Below, one piece after another: positions 1 through 6,964 of a DNA stretch of 7,717 nucleotides. The notes below the pieces were generated by a model, which had not been told where the DNA came from, did not search any database, and worked only from the letters and a program-made list of their open reading frames with translations. The translations under genes were made by a program, and so were the position numbers. The DNA lies in the NCBI GenBank assembly GCA_964639765.1, contig CAZXEN010000050.1, forward strand, positions 1-7,717, in the 5' to 3' direction. Each line of letters begins with the position of its first letter. Position 1 is the stretch's first letter. Origin of the DNA: Scybalousia_A sp964639765 (lineage in GTDB: Bacteria; Bacteroidota; Bacteroidia; Bacteroidales; P3).

Positions 1-95
1 GTAGCTGTCTTGTTGATTTTAAAGGTGTGTTCCATTGCGATGAAGAAATATCCTATCACAAAGACAACAACCATAATAATCATAGCACTTGTCAT
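1..95 (-). CDS. nhaD: NhaD-type Na+/H+ antiporter, N-terminal fragment (cut by window edge)
   Basis: Only the first 31 codons lie in the window; the gene runs off the left edge. Reading leftward from the ATG at 95-93, the peptide begins MTSAMIIMVVVFVIGYFFIA and continues MEHTFKINKTA. The first part is a hydrophobic transmembrane segment. The GY..IA.EH..KINK.A pattern is what I recall from the N-terminus of Bacteroidetes NhaD antiporters of the ArsB/NhaD (ion transporter) superfamily, which exchange internal sodium for protons across the inner membrane. A second ATG at codon 5 (83-81) is an alternative start. The upstream sequence has a strong Bacteroidetes promoter at the right distance, which supports this start region. 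The family call rests on about 30 residues, so another member of the superfamily is possible. Confidence 0.72.
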   Translation of the reverse strand, partial: MTSAMIIMVVVFVIGYFFIAMEHTFKINKTA

Positions 96-142
96 AACTG
101 TTTGTTGATTTAATTAATAATAGTGTTTCTAAAAATAAAGTG

Positions 143-172
143 CAAAGATAAGTATTTTTATTTTTCTTGCAA
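143..172 (-). promoter_or_regulatory. Promoter of the nhaD-like gene
   Basis: On the minus strand, TATCTTTG at 150-143 matches the Bacteroidetes -7 consensus TAnnTTTG exactly. A TTG at 172-170 lies 19 bases upstream, the usual place of the -33 element. Transcription would start near 136, giving a leader of about 40 bases before the ATG at 95. The match is direct; activity is inferred. Confidence 0.7.
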
Positions 173-248
173 CAAATAAAATGATTTTTTCCTTTTGCAG
201 TATATAAATGCCTTCTGTTTTTATGGTATTCATTATGTTGGTTACATA

Positions 249-281
249 TTTTCCCCAATTAATAAAAAAATACTAAATTTG
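249..281 (+). promoter_or_regulatory. Promoter of the activase/dehydratase-like gene
   Basis: TAAATTTG at 274-281 is an exact match to the Bacteroidetes -7 consensus TAnnTTTG. The -33 region is poor: only a TTTT run at 249-252 lies about 21 bases upstream, with no TTG at the ideal place. Transcription would start near 288, giving a short leader of about 19 bases before the ATG at 307. The leader has no Shine-Dalgarno sequence, as is usual in this phylum. It is divergent from the nhaD promoter across the same intergenic region. Confidence 0.5.
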
Positions 282-306
282 CAATCCTTAATTACAAAGA
301 TAAAAG

Positions 307-3300
307 ATGTCAGAAAATAAAATCTATACAATGGGGCTTGATGTCGGTTCCACAACAGCGAAAGTTGTTTTGGTAGATGACAATGACCAGATAGTTTATT
401 CATCTTATCAAAGACATAATGCAGATATCAAAGGCTCTGTAAAAAATATTCTTTCTTCAATAAGAAAAAAACTTGGCGAAATAAAAACATATCTTACCCT
501 TTCTGGCTCTGCTGCCATGGGGTTGGCTGAAAGATGTTCCTTTGCTTTTCTACAAGAAGTAATGGCTCTGAATAATTATGCAAAGAGTATAAAAAATTCT
601 CTGCATACTATTATTGATATAGGCGGAGAAGATGCAAAAATAATATTCCTTGAAAAAGATGCTTTGCCAGATATGCGTATGAATGGCAACTGTGCTGGAG
701 GAACAGGAGCATTTATTGACCAAATGAGTGCCATACTTAATCTTTCCATAGCAGAAATGGATGTCATGGCTCAAAAAAGCACAAGGCTTTATCCTATAGC
801 GTCACGTTGCGGAGTATTTTCAAAGACAGATGTGCAGACTCTTGTAGCCCGTAACATACCTTTGGAAGACATCTGCGCAAGTATTTTTCATTCCATAGCT
901 GTACAAGTTGTCAGTTCCTTGTCCCGTGGTAAAGACATAAAAGAGAAAATACTTTTTGCAGGAGGACCTCTTACTTTTATCCACAGTCTTAGAAAATCGT
1001 TCCTGGGATATCTGAATATAACAGAAGATTCTCTTATTGAGGTGGAGAATACAAATCTTTTGGTCGCCAAAGGTTGCACTTATGGCAAACAAGGTGAAGT
1101 TTTGTCTCTTTCAGAAATAGAATCAAGGCTGGATTCAGACAATTCCATAACAACAATCAAGGCTCAAGGCCTGCCAGCTATTTTTTCTTCAAAAGAAGAA
1201 TATGATTCCTGGATTGAAGATAAAAACCGCTTTGGAAACAATACTGTATCTATTGCTGATTATAGAGGTAAAGCTTACCTCGGAATTGATTCCGGAAGCA
1301 CTACAACCAAGATTGTTCTTTGCGATGAAAAAGAAAACATCTTGTTTAAGTATTATAGTAAGAACGAAGGCAACCCTATCAATGCAGTTATCAAAGGATT
1401 GAAACAGCTAAAATCAACTATTGAAAAAGAAAATGCAAAACCTGTTATCTGTTCAGGTTGTTCTACTGGCTATGGAGAAGATTTAATCAAGACGGCTTTT
1501 TCTCTTAATTACTCTATTGTTGAAACCATTGCACATTATAAAGCTGCAAAACATATCCTGCCAAATGTAAATTTCATTCTTGATATAGGTGGTCAAGATA
1601 TGAAAGCAATGTATATAGAAGATGGTGTTCTTAATCGTATAGAACTTAATGAAGCCTGTTCATCTGGTTGCGGAACATTCATAGAAACCTTTGCAAACGG
1701 ACTGGGTTATTCTGTCAGCGATTTTTCAAAAAAAGCATTGTTTACAAAAACTCCTTGTGATTTGGGAACAAGATGTACTGTTTTTATGAATTCAAAAGTA
1801 AAACAGTATCTGAGAGAAGGAAGAACGATAGAAGATATTTCATCTGGCTTGTCCTATAGTGTTGTCCGCAACTGCCTTTACAAAGTTCTTAAACTTGAGG
1901 GAAAATCTTTGGGAGAAAACATTGTTGTTCAAGGAGGCACAATGAAGAATGACAGCGTGGTAAAAGCGTTGGAGAATCTCTTACAGAGGAAAGTCTATCG
2001 TTCAACCAATCCTGAATTGATGGGGGCTTACGGTTGTGCTATAACCGCCAAACAAAATTACACAGGAGACAATACCCTGGATTTGGATTCCTTGATTGAA
2101 TCCACGAACTATACGCTAAAACAGCTTACATGTAAAGGTTGTGAGAACTCATGCTTGGTTTCTGCATACAAATTCCAAAACAACAATACCTACTATTCTG
2201 GTAACAGATGTGAGAAAGTGTTTACTTCTTCTGGCAATGCAACAAAGAAAGGTTACAATATTTATAAATATAAATTTGAGAGAACTTTCCAACCTTACAA
2301 AACAGATAAACATTTCTCACAAAGAATAGGCATACCTCGTGTATTAAACATGTATTCCGATTATCCTTTCTGGAATTGTCTTTTTAGTGAATGCGGAATA
2401 GAAACTATTCTAAGTGATATTTCGTCTTATGGCACCTATGAGCGAAGTCTTTCTCAGATTATGAGCGAAAACATATGTTTCCCTGCAAAGCTTACGCATT
2501 CACATATAGACAATTTGATTGGCAAAGGCATCAGTCACATTTTTTTCCCATACATAGTGTATGAGAAAACAACATACGAAGGTGAGAACAACACATACAA
2601 CTGTCCTATTGTTTCCTCCTACAATGTTGTCATAAAACATATAAAAAACAAATATAAAGACATAGTCATTGACAACCCTGTCTTTTCTTTCAAGGATACA
2701 GACCTGTTGAAAAAGAACTGCAAGCAATACTTGTCAGACACTTTCCATATCTCCGCCACCGTTTTTGAGCAAGCTTTTTCAAAAGCCTTGACGGAAAGAG
2801 AAAGATTTGAATCAGACCTATATCAAAAAAATGTATCCTACTACAACAAAGCAAAGAAAGAGAACAATATCATTCTTTTGCTTGCAGGACGTCCTTATCA
2901 TACTGACGATTTGATTCAACATTCAATCGGAGAAATTGCTTCCTATTTAGGTGCAACAATTATAAATGAAGATATAGCAAACTCCACTGACTATTCTCAA
3001 GAAGACAGTTCTTATATTGTTTCTCAATGGTCCTATATCAACAGAATAGAGAATGCAGCTTTTTTTGTTTCCAAATCAGAATCCAATGCCCATTATGCGC
3101 AACTTACTTCTTTCGGCTGTGGTCCTGATGCTTTTCTGTTGGATGATGTACAAGATATTCTCAAACGTCATCACAAGTCGGCAACTTTTTTGAAAATAGA
3201 CGACATTCAAAACACAGGAGCATTGAAACTCCGCATCCGTTCTTTGCTTGAAAGCATAAAGCTGAATGAATCCAAGAAAACTTCCAGCACATCTCCTATA

Positions 3301-4536
3301 TCTTTCAGGGATACCAAGGACTTTTCCACAACAGAGAAGCACCGTACTATTCTTGCTCCGTTTTTTACAGCATATATCTCGCCATTCCTGCCTGAACTGT
3401 TCAAGATAAACGGCTATGATTTGGAGGTTTTGCCTCTTAGCGATGAACAGAGTGCAGAAGAAGGCATAAAATATGCCAACAATGAAGTCTGCTATCCTGC
3501 AACACTGATTGTGGGCGACGCTATCAAGGCTTTGAAGAGCGGTAAATACGATCGCAACAAAATAGCCTTTGGTATAACGCAGACAGGCGGGCAATGCAGA
3601 GCCACAAACTACTATTCCATACTTCGTAAAGCTTTTGTGGATGCCGGTTATGAAGATGTCCCCGTTATGAGTGTAAATTTTGGGGAAGATACTGCGAAAA
3701 AACAAGAAGGGTTTAAGCTTAACTGGAAAAAAACTCTTCCTTTAACGCTCAATGCTATCCTGTTTGGAGACTGTCTTTCCAGATTATATTGCTCCACTGT
3801 CGTACGTTGTGAAGACAAAATCAAAGTCATAGAACTCCAAAACGACTGTATCCAAAGAGCCAAACAACTTATCCTGCAAGAAAACAACAAAGGCTTTATT
3901 TCTCTTTTGTCTTTGGTGGTGGAAGAGTTCAACTCCCTGCTGCCAAACGAACATATAGAAAGAAAAAAAGTGGGAATTGTCGGCGAAATCTATCTGAAAT
4001 ACCATCCTTTTGCCAATCATGATGTTCAGAACTGGCTCATAGAACAAAATATAGAAGTTGTTCCGCCAAGTCTTATGACTTTCTTTGTACAGACTTTTGT
4101 AAACCGCAAAGTCAATAAGCAAAACAATATAGAAAAACAAAGTATTCCACAGTTCATCATGGACTTTTTCTATGGCATAATAAAACGTAGGATAAACAAG
4201 TTCAACAAAACAATGTCCGCTTTCAAATATTATGAACCTTTTGACGATATATTTGAATTGGCAGAAAAGGCTAAAGGCATATTGCCTCTTTATTCCCAGT
4301 TTGGAGAAGGCTGGTTATTGCCTGCAGAAATTGTTCACATGGTGGAAAACGGAGTAAATTCTGTAATATCTCTTCAACCTTTTGGCTGCATAGCAAACCA
4401 TATTATAAGCAAAGGAGTGGAAAACCGCATAAAATCTCTCTATCCTAAACTTAATTACCTGGCATTGGACTTTGACAACAGCGTTTCTGAAGTCAATATC
4501 AAAAACCGTCTTATGCTTATGTTGGAAAATATGTAG
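307..4536 (+). CDS. Giant fused 2-hydroxyacyl-CoA dehydratase activase / dehydratase-like protein (two ASKHA domains, DUF2229-like, HgdB-like)
   Basis: The 1409-residue protein belongs to the HgdC/BadF/BadG activase plus HgdB superfamily, probably cytoplasmic. ASKHA domain 1 (about 5-265) has phosphate loops GLDVGSTTAK (10-19) and IDIGGEDAK (103-111), and cysteines C129 (NCAGGTG) and C168 (SRCGVF). ASKHA domain 2 (about 323-585) repeats this with GIDSGSTTTK (326-335), LDIGGQDMK (425-433), C451 (NEACSSGCG) and C490 (TRCTVF). In HgdC, two such cysteines per subunit hold a [4Fe-4S] cluster between two subunits; here both halves are in one chain. A motif C609-x2-C612-x3-C616...C635 follows. A DUF2229-like part (about 673-790) contains ENICFPAK. 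The HgdB-like remainder contains AGRPYH (860-865), NNEVCYPA (C1062), GGQCRATNYYS (C1097), GEIYLKYHPF and QPFGCIANH (C1361). By family analogy, the ATPase half would deliver low-potential electrons to the catalytic half. The substrate is unknown: related fused proteins are usually annotated only as acyl-CoA dehydratase activase. The frame is intact throughout. The ATG at 307 is the first in frame and follows the promoter. Confidence 0.93.
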   Translation: MSENKIYTMGLDVGSTTAKVVLVDDNDQIVYSSYQRHNADIKGSVKNILSSIRKKLGEIKTYLTLSGSAAMGLAERCSFAFLQEVMALNNYAKSIKNSLHTIIDIGGEDAKIIFLEKDALPDMRMNGNCAGGTGAFIDQMSAILNLSIAEMDVMAQKSTRLYPIASRCGVFSKTDVQTLVARNIPLEDICASIFHSIAVQVVSSLSRGKDIKEKILFAGGPLTFIHSLRKSFLGYLNITEDSLIEVENTNLLVAKGCTYGKQGEVLSLSEIESRLDSDNSITTIKAQGLPAIFSSKEEYDSWIEDKNRFGNNTVSIADYRGKAYLGIDSGSTTTKIVLCDEKENILFKYYSKNEGNPINAVIKGLKQLKSTIEKENAKPVICSGCSTGYGEDLIKTAFSLNYSIVETIAHYKAAKHILPNVNFILDIGGQDMKAMYIEDGVLNRIELNEACSSGCGTFIETFANGLGYSVSDFSKKALFTKTPCDLGTRCTVFMNSKVKQYLREGRTIEDISSGLSYSVVRNCLYKVLKLEGKSLGENIVVQGGTMKNDSVVKALENLLQRKVYRSTNPELMGAYGCAITAKQNYTGDNTLDLDSLIESTNYTLKQLTCKGCENSCLVSAYKFQNNNTYYSGNRCEKVFTSSGNATKKGYNIYKYKFERTFQPYKTDKHFSQRIGIPRVLNMYSDYPFWNCLFSECGIETILSDISSYGTYERSLSQIMSENICFPAKLTHSHIDNLIGKGISHIFFPYIVYEKTTYEGENNTYNCPIVSSYNVVIKHIKNKYKDIVIDNPVFSFKDTDLLKKNCKQYLSDTFHISATVFEQAFSKALTERERFESDLYQKNVSYYNKAKKENNIILLLAGRPYHTDDLIQHSIGEIASYLGATIINEDIANSTDYSQEDSSYIVSQWSYINRIENAAFFVSKSESNAHYAQLTSFGCGPDAFLLDDVQDILKRHHKSATFLKIDDIQNTGALKLRIRSLLESIKLNESKKTSSTSPISFRDTKDFSTTEKHRTILAPFFTAYISPFLPELFKINGYDLEVLPLSDEQSAEEGIKYANNEVCYPATLIVGDAIKALKSGKYDRNKIAFGITQTGGQCRATNYYSILRKAFVDAGYEDVPVMSVNFGEDTAKKQEGFKLNWKKTLPLTLNAILFGDCLSRLYCSTVVRCEDKIKVIELQNDCIQRAKQLILQENNKGFISLLSLVVEEFNSLLPNEHIERKKVGIVGEIYLKYHPFANHDVQNWLIEQNIEVVPPSLMTFFVQTFVNRKVNKQNNIEKQSIPQFIMDFFYGIIKRRINKFNKTMSAFKYYEPFDDIFELAEKAKGILPLYSQFGEGWLLPAEIVHMVENGVNSVISLQPFGCIANHIISKGVENRIKSLYPKLNYLALDFDNSVSEVNIKNRLMLMLENM

Positions 4537-4557
4537 AGTATAAAACATTAGTTCATT

Positions 4558-5838
4558 ATGAAAGAAGATATATTTGTAGAGAAATTTGGAGGTGCTTCTG
4601 TAAATTCTGCAGATGCGGTAAAGAACGTTAAACATATTCTTAGACTTGATAGAAAAAAGAGAATTGTTGTCATCTCTGCCATGGGCAAAACGACCAATCA
4701 TTTGGAGAACCTTCTAAATCTTTTTCTCCAGAACAAACCTGTGGATGAAGAACGCTGTTTTCTCTTGTCATATCACAAAGAACTGATAGAAAATCTTTTC
4801 TCCAATCTGGATTCTTCCTTGGTAAAGGGAAAGCTGAACCTTATCTTTGATGACCTACAGAAGACTTTGGATTCTGTATCCACGACCGATTATAATTTTC
4901 TCTACGACAGCATTGTCTCCTACGGAGAAAGGATATCCACTATGATTGTTTCCGAATATCTCAACGAAGCTGGAGTAAAGAACATACTGCTTTCTGCCAA
5001 GGATATTATAAGGACGGACAACAATTACAGGGATGCCAACATTCTATGGGAAGAGACTCAGCATTCTGTCCAGCAAAATCTTCTTCCTCTGCTGGACACT
5101 GTGGACACTGTCATAATCCAGGGATTTCTTGGTGGTACAAAGGAGGGCTTTTTCACAACACTTGGCAGAGAAGGTTCTGACTATTCCGCATCCATCTTGG
5201 CACACTGTACCAAAACACAAAGTCTTACAATCTGGAAAGATGTCCCAGGTCTTCTGAATGCAGACCCCAAGAGAGTGAAACAAACAACCAAGCTCCTGTC
5301 TGTTCCTTACCGTGAAGCGATAGAGCTTTCCTATTACGGAGCAAGCATTATACACCCAAAAACTATCAAACCTCTTGAAAACCTTTCAATACCTCTGTAT
5401 ATAAAATCTTTTGTCTCTCCATCGGAAGAAGGTTCCATTATCTGCAAAACTCAAGACATAGTGCCAAAGGTTACAAACTATATCTTCAAAGACAACCAGA
5501 TTCTTCTGTCTCTTTCTCCAAGGGATTTTTCTTTTATAGATGAGAGAAACATCTCCATGGTTTTCAACATACTTGCAAAACACAAGGTAAAAGTAAACCT
5601 TATGCAAAACTCGGCTATTTCTTTTTCTCTCTGCTTTGATGAGAACAGAAACCTGTTACCTCGTCTTATAGAAGACCTGCAAGAACATTACAACGTAAAA
5701 TACAATCTTTCCCTGCAGCTTATAACACTCAGACACTATACTCCTGAAACCATCGCCCAGACACTTAGGAAAAAGAAAATACTTATAGAACAAAAAAACA
5801 GAACAACTGCCCAATTCCTTGTTGAAGATGTTCTGTAA
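4558..5838 (+). CDS. lysC: Aspartokinase (aspartate kinase), monofunctional
   Basis: The 426-residue cytoplasmic enzyme phosphorylates L-aspartate with ATP, the first step toward diaminopimelate/lysine, threonine and methionine. Visible kinase motifs are KFGGASV (9-15), VVISAMGKTTNHL (37-49), SYGERIST (121-128), GFLGGTKEG (189-197), TTLGREGSDYSA (200-211), WKDVPGLLNADPK (226-238) and YYGASIIHPKTI (259-270). The amino-acid kinase domain covers about 1-290. The remaining 136 residues form an ACT-type regulatory part, with a first ACT unit at about 313-360 and a second around LSLQLITLRHY (384-394) and ILIEQKNRTTAQFLV (408-422), as in the LysC type. There is no homoserine dehydrogenase domain, so it is not a ThrA fusion. 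It begins 21 bases after the preceding stop codon, with no promoter visible between, which suggests co-transcription. The effector amino acid (lysine or threonine) cannot be read from the sequence, so the symbol marks the enzyme class and not its allostery. Confidence 0.95.
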   Translation: MKEDIFVEKFGGASVNSADAVKNVKHILRLDRKKRIVVISAMGKTTNHLENLLNLFLQNKPVDEERCFLLSYHKELIENLFSNLDSSLVKGKLNLIFDDLQKTLDSVSTTDYNFLYDSIVSYGERISTMIVSEYLNEAGVKNILLSAKDIIRTDNNYRDANILWEETQHSVQQNLLPLLDTVDTVIIQGFLGGTKEGFFTTLGREGSDYSASILAHCTKTQSLTIWKDVPGLLNADPKRVKQTTKLLSVPYREAIELSYYGASIIHPKTIKPLENLSIPLYIKSFVSPSEEGSIICKTQDIVPKVTNYIFKDNQILLSLSPRDFSFIDERNISMVFNILAKHKVKVNLMQNSAISFSLCFDENRNLLPRLIEDLQEHYNVKYNLSLQLITLRHYTPETIAQTLRKKKILIEQKNRTTAQFLVEDVL

Positions 5839-5851
5839 GAAAAAAATTTTG
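5822..5851 (+). promoter_or_regulatory. Possible promoter of the dipeptidase gene
   Basis: AAATTTTG at 5844-5851 matches the -7 consensus TAnnTTTG except at its first base. TTG at 5822-5824 lies exactly 19 bases upstream. Transcription would start near 5858, giving a leader of about 30 bases before the ATG at 5889. The element overlaps the last aspartokinase codons. It would allow independent expression of the dipeptidase, but read-through from upstream is equally possible. Confidence 0.38.
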
Positions 5852-5857
5852 TCTTAC
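5835..5857. other. Hairpin over the aspartokinase stop codon
   Basis: GTAAGA (5835-5840) and TCTTAC (5852-5857) are perfect reverse complements with an 11-base A/T-rich loop. The stop codon TAA (5836-5838) lies in the left arm. No T-run follows on the plus strand, so it is not a convincing terminator. It could protect the 3' end of the aspartokinase message or be fortuitous in AT-rich DNA. Confidence 0.3.
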
Positions 5858-5888
5858 CAAATAACAGTTAAACTAAAAAAACAGAAAA

Positions 5889-6623
5889 ATGAAAAAGTTC
5901 GGTCTTATTATCCTTGTATTAATTATGGTTTGTGCATGTTCAGACAACAAGGATGCAAAAAACAACGCAAAAGAAACTACCGCTAATGTGTCAGCACCTG
6001 AGGGCAAAGAGAATTTTGTCCTTCTTACTGATGAAGTACCTGATGCTATCTTGGAAATACGCTATTATTCCACCTACAATTTTGTAGGAAAACGTATAGA
6101 TGGCTATAAACAGCCCTTGGCTTTTCTTACAAAGCAAGCAGCTCAAGCCTTGAAAGAAGTAAGTGATGAAGTTAAAACCATGGGGTATCGTCTGAAGATA
6201 TACGATGCCTATCGTCCGCAAAAAGCAGTAGATGATTTTGTCCGTTGGTCAAAGGATTTGAATGACACGGCAATGAAACAATACTTCTATCCAAACCTTG
6301 ACAAATCCGTTCTTTTTGAACAGGAATATATAATGGCAAAAAGCGGACACACAAGAGGTTCCACGGTGGATTTGACACTGTTTGACATGCGGACAGAAAA
6401 AGAAGTGGACATGGGAGGAACTTTTGATTATTTCGGAGAAGAATCACACCCGGACCATCGTGCAACTATAACACAAAAACAATATGATAACCGTATGATT
6501 CTTAGAAAAGTGATGCTGAAACATGGTTTCAAGCCGCTTTCTTCTGAATGGTGGCACTTCACTTTAGAGAAAGAGCCGTACCCTGATACTTATTTTGATT
6601 TTGATGTAGAAATATCCCATTAA
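5889..6623 (+). CDS. D-Ala-D-Ala dipeptidase, VanX/DdpX-type (peptidase M15D), lipoprotein
   Basis: The 244-residue zinc dipeptidase probably cleaves free D-alanyl-D-alanine. Its active-site residues line up with VanX in order and spacing. SGHTRGSTVDLTLFD (152-166) supplies zinc ligands H154 and D161, the same seven-residue step as VanX H116/D123. SEWWHF (219-224) supplies catalytic E220 and ligand H223, as VanX E181/H184. YDAYRP (105-110) supplies R109, as VanX R71. The N-terminus is a lipoprotein signal, a hydrophobic stretch ending V-C-A-C with C17 as the lipidated residue, then SDNKD and a polar linker to about residue 40. This puts it in the envelope, likely on the outer membrane, unlike cytoplasmic VanX. 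No vanH, vanA, vanR or vanS genes are in view, so a cell-wall recycling or nutrient role is more likely than vancomycin resistance. It starts 50 bases after the aspartokinase gene. A broken partial copy lies just downstream. Confidence 0.92.
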   Translation: MKKFGLIILVLIMVCACSDNKDAKNNAKETTANVSAPEGKENFVLLTDEVPDAILEIRYYSTYNFVGKRIDGYKQPLAFLTKQAAQALKEVSDEVKTMGYRLKIYDAYRPQKAVDDFVRWSKDLNDTAMKQYFYPNLDKSVLFEQEYIMAKSGHTRGSTVDLTLFDMRTEKEVDMGGTFDYFGEESHPDHRATITQKQYDNRMILRKVMLKHGFKPLSSEWWHFTLEKEPYPDTYFDFDVEISH

Positions 6624-6632
6624 ACACAAAGA

Positions 6633-6657
6633 CAAAAAACAAGCAGAGTTTTTGTTT
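6633..6657 (+). terminator. Weak terminator-like hairpin after the dipeptidase gene
   Basis: Ten bases after the dipeptidase stop codon, AAAAAC (6635-6640) can pair with GTTTTT (6648-6653) around a 7-base loop. A bulged A and further C-G and A-T pairs could extend it. The stem is almost all A-T and the T-rich stretch is its own 3' arm, so it would be a weak terminator at best. The hairpin near 6893-6931 is the better candidate. Confidence 0.28.
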
Positions 6658-6747
6658 CAACATATGAATCCACACAGACAGGGGAAAAGAGTTGGATTTT
6701 GAAAAAAATATAAAGACTTTTTTAAGGAGTCTAAAGCTTTCATAAAA

Positions 6748-6890
6748 AACCTTATTCTACTTACAGGTGCAATACCTGATACTATTTTGGGGATATGCTA
6801 TTATTCCATCTAAAAATGAAGTAAGCGATGAGGTATATAGGCTATCGTTTGAAAATATACGGCACTTACAGACCACAAAACAAAACTTAA
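6748..6890 (+). pseudogene. Decayed relic of a second dipeptidase gene copy
   Basis: Three fragments in three frames match the N-terminal half of the intact dipeptidase upstream. Segment 1 (6748-6810) reads NLILLTGAIPDTILGICYYS against NFVLLTDEVPDAILEIRYYS (residues 42-61) and then hits TAA at 6811. Segment 2 (6818-6836, +1 frame) reads EVSDEV, identical to residues 90-95. Segment 3 (6840-6890, +2 frame) reads GYRLKIYGTYRPQNKT and then TAA, against GYRLKIYDAYRPQKAV (99-114). About 80 bases encoding residues 62-88 are missing between segments 1 and 2, and a few bases are lost between 2 and 3. The signal peptide is gone, as is everything after residue 114, including all zinc ligands and the catalytic glutamate. 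It cannot encode an active enzyme. It sits in direct orientation 124 bases past the intact gene's stop, as expected of a tandem duplicate or a former paralogue. The bases before 6748 show no clear match. Confidence 0.85.
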
Positions 6891-6892
6891 AT

Positions 6893-6931
6893 AAAAAAAA
6901 TCTGCCATGATTCAGATTGACAGACTTTTTA
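6893..6931. terminator. Bidirectional intrinsic terminator between convergent genes
   Basis: AATCTG (6899-6904) and CAGATT (6913-6918) form a 6-bp stem with an 8-base loop. Read on the minus strand this is followed directly by a run of eight T's (from the A-run 6893-6900), a good terminator for the leftward lipoprotein gene. An alternative fold pairs AAAAA-TCTG (6896-6904) with CAGA-c-TTTTT (6921-6930), with one bulged C and a T-run on the plus strand. This could stop rightward transcription from the dipeptidase side. The position between convergent genes fits both roles. Confidence 0.6.
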
Positions 6932-6964
6932 TTTGCCGACACTTTTAGAATTATGACTATAACT

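Noticed and set aside
19..258. Minus-strand open frame of 79 codons at the left end
   Set aside because: It is in a different frame from the NhaD-like start, runs through the nhaD promoter and intergenic region, and its Cys/Tyr/His-rich product has no family features.
295..302. Minus-strand -7-like TATCTTTG just before the giant gene's start codon
   Set aside because: No TTG at the required distance upstream, and a better-placed exact promoter for the leftward gene exists at 143-172.
3076..3705. Long minus-strand open frame (209 codons) antisense to the giant gene
   Set aside because: It lies wholly opposite strongly conserved coding sequence (the AGRPYH-to-GGQCR part of the plus-strand protein), has no promoter, and its product shows no recognisable motif. 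It is a shadow frame.
4315..4701. Minus-strand open frame spanning the activase/aspartokinase junction
   Set aside because: It is antisense to the conserved C-terminus of one gene and the KFGGASV start of the next, with a product lacking domain features.
5889..6623. Reading the dipeptidase as a vancomycin-resistance gene
   Set aside because: No vanH, vanA or regulatory genes accompany it, and the lipoprotein signal places it outside the cytoplasm where resistance-type VanX acts.
6714..6732. AGACT...AGTCT hairpin between the dipeptidase and its relic
   Set aside because: The stem is only 5 bp, no T-run follows on either strand, and such repeats are expected by chance in AT-rich DNA.
6757..6942. 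Minus-strand open frame over the dipeptidase relic
   Set aside because: Part of its product resembles the antisense frame of the intact dipeptidase, because the relic is a copy of that gene on the plus strand. It also runs through the terminator.
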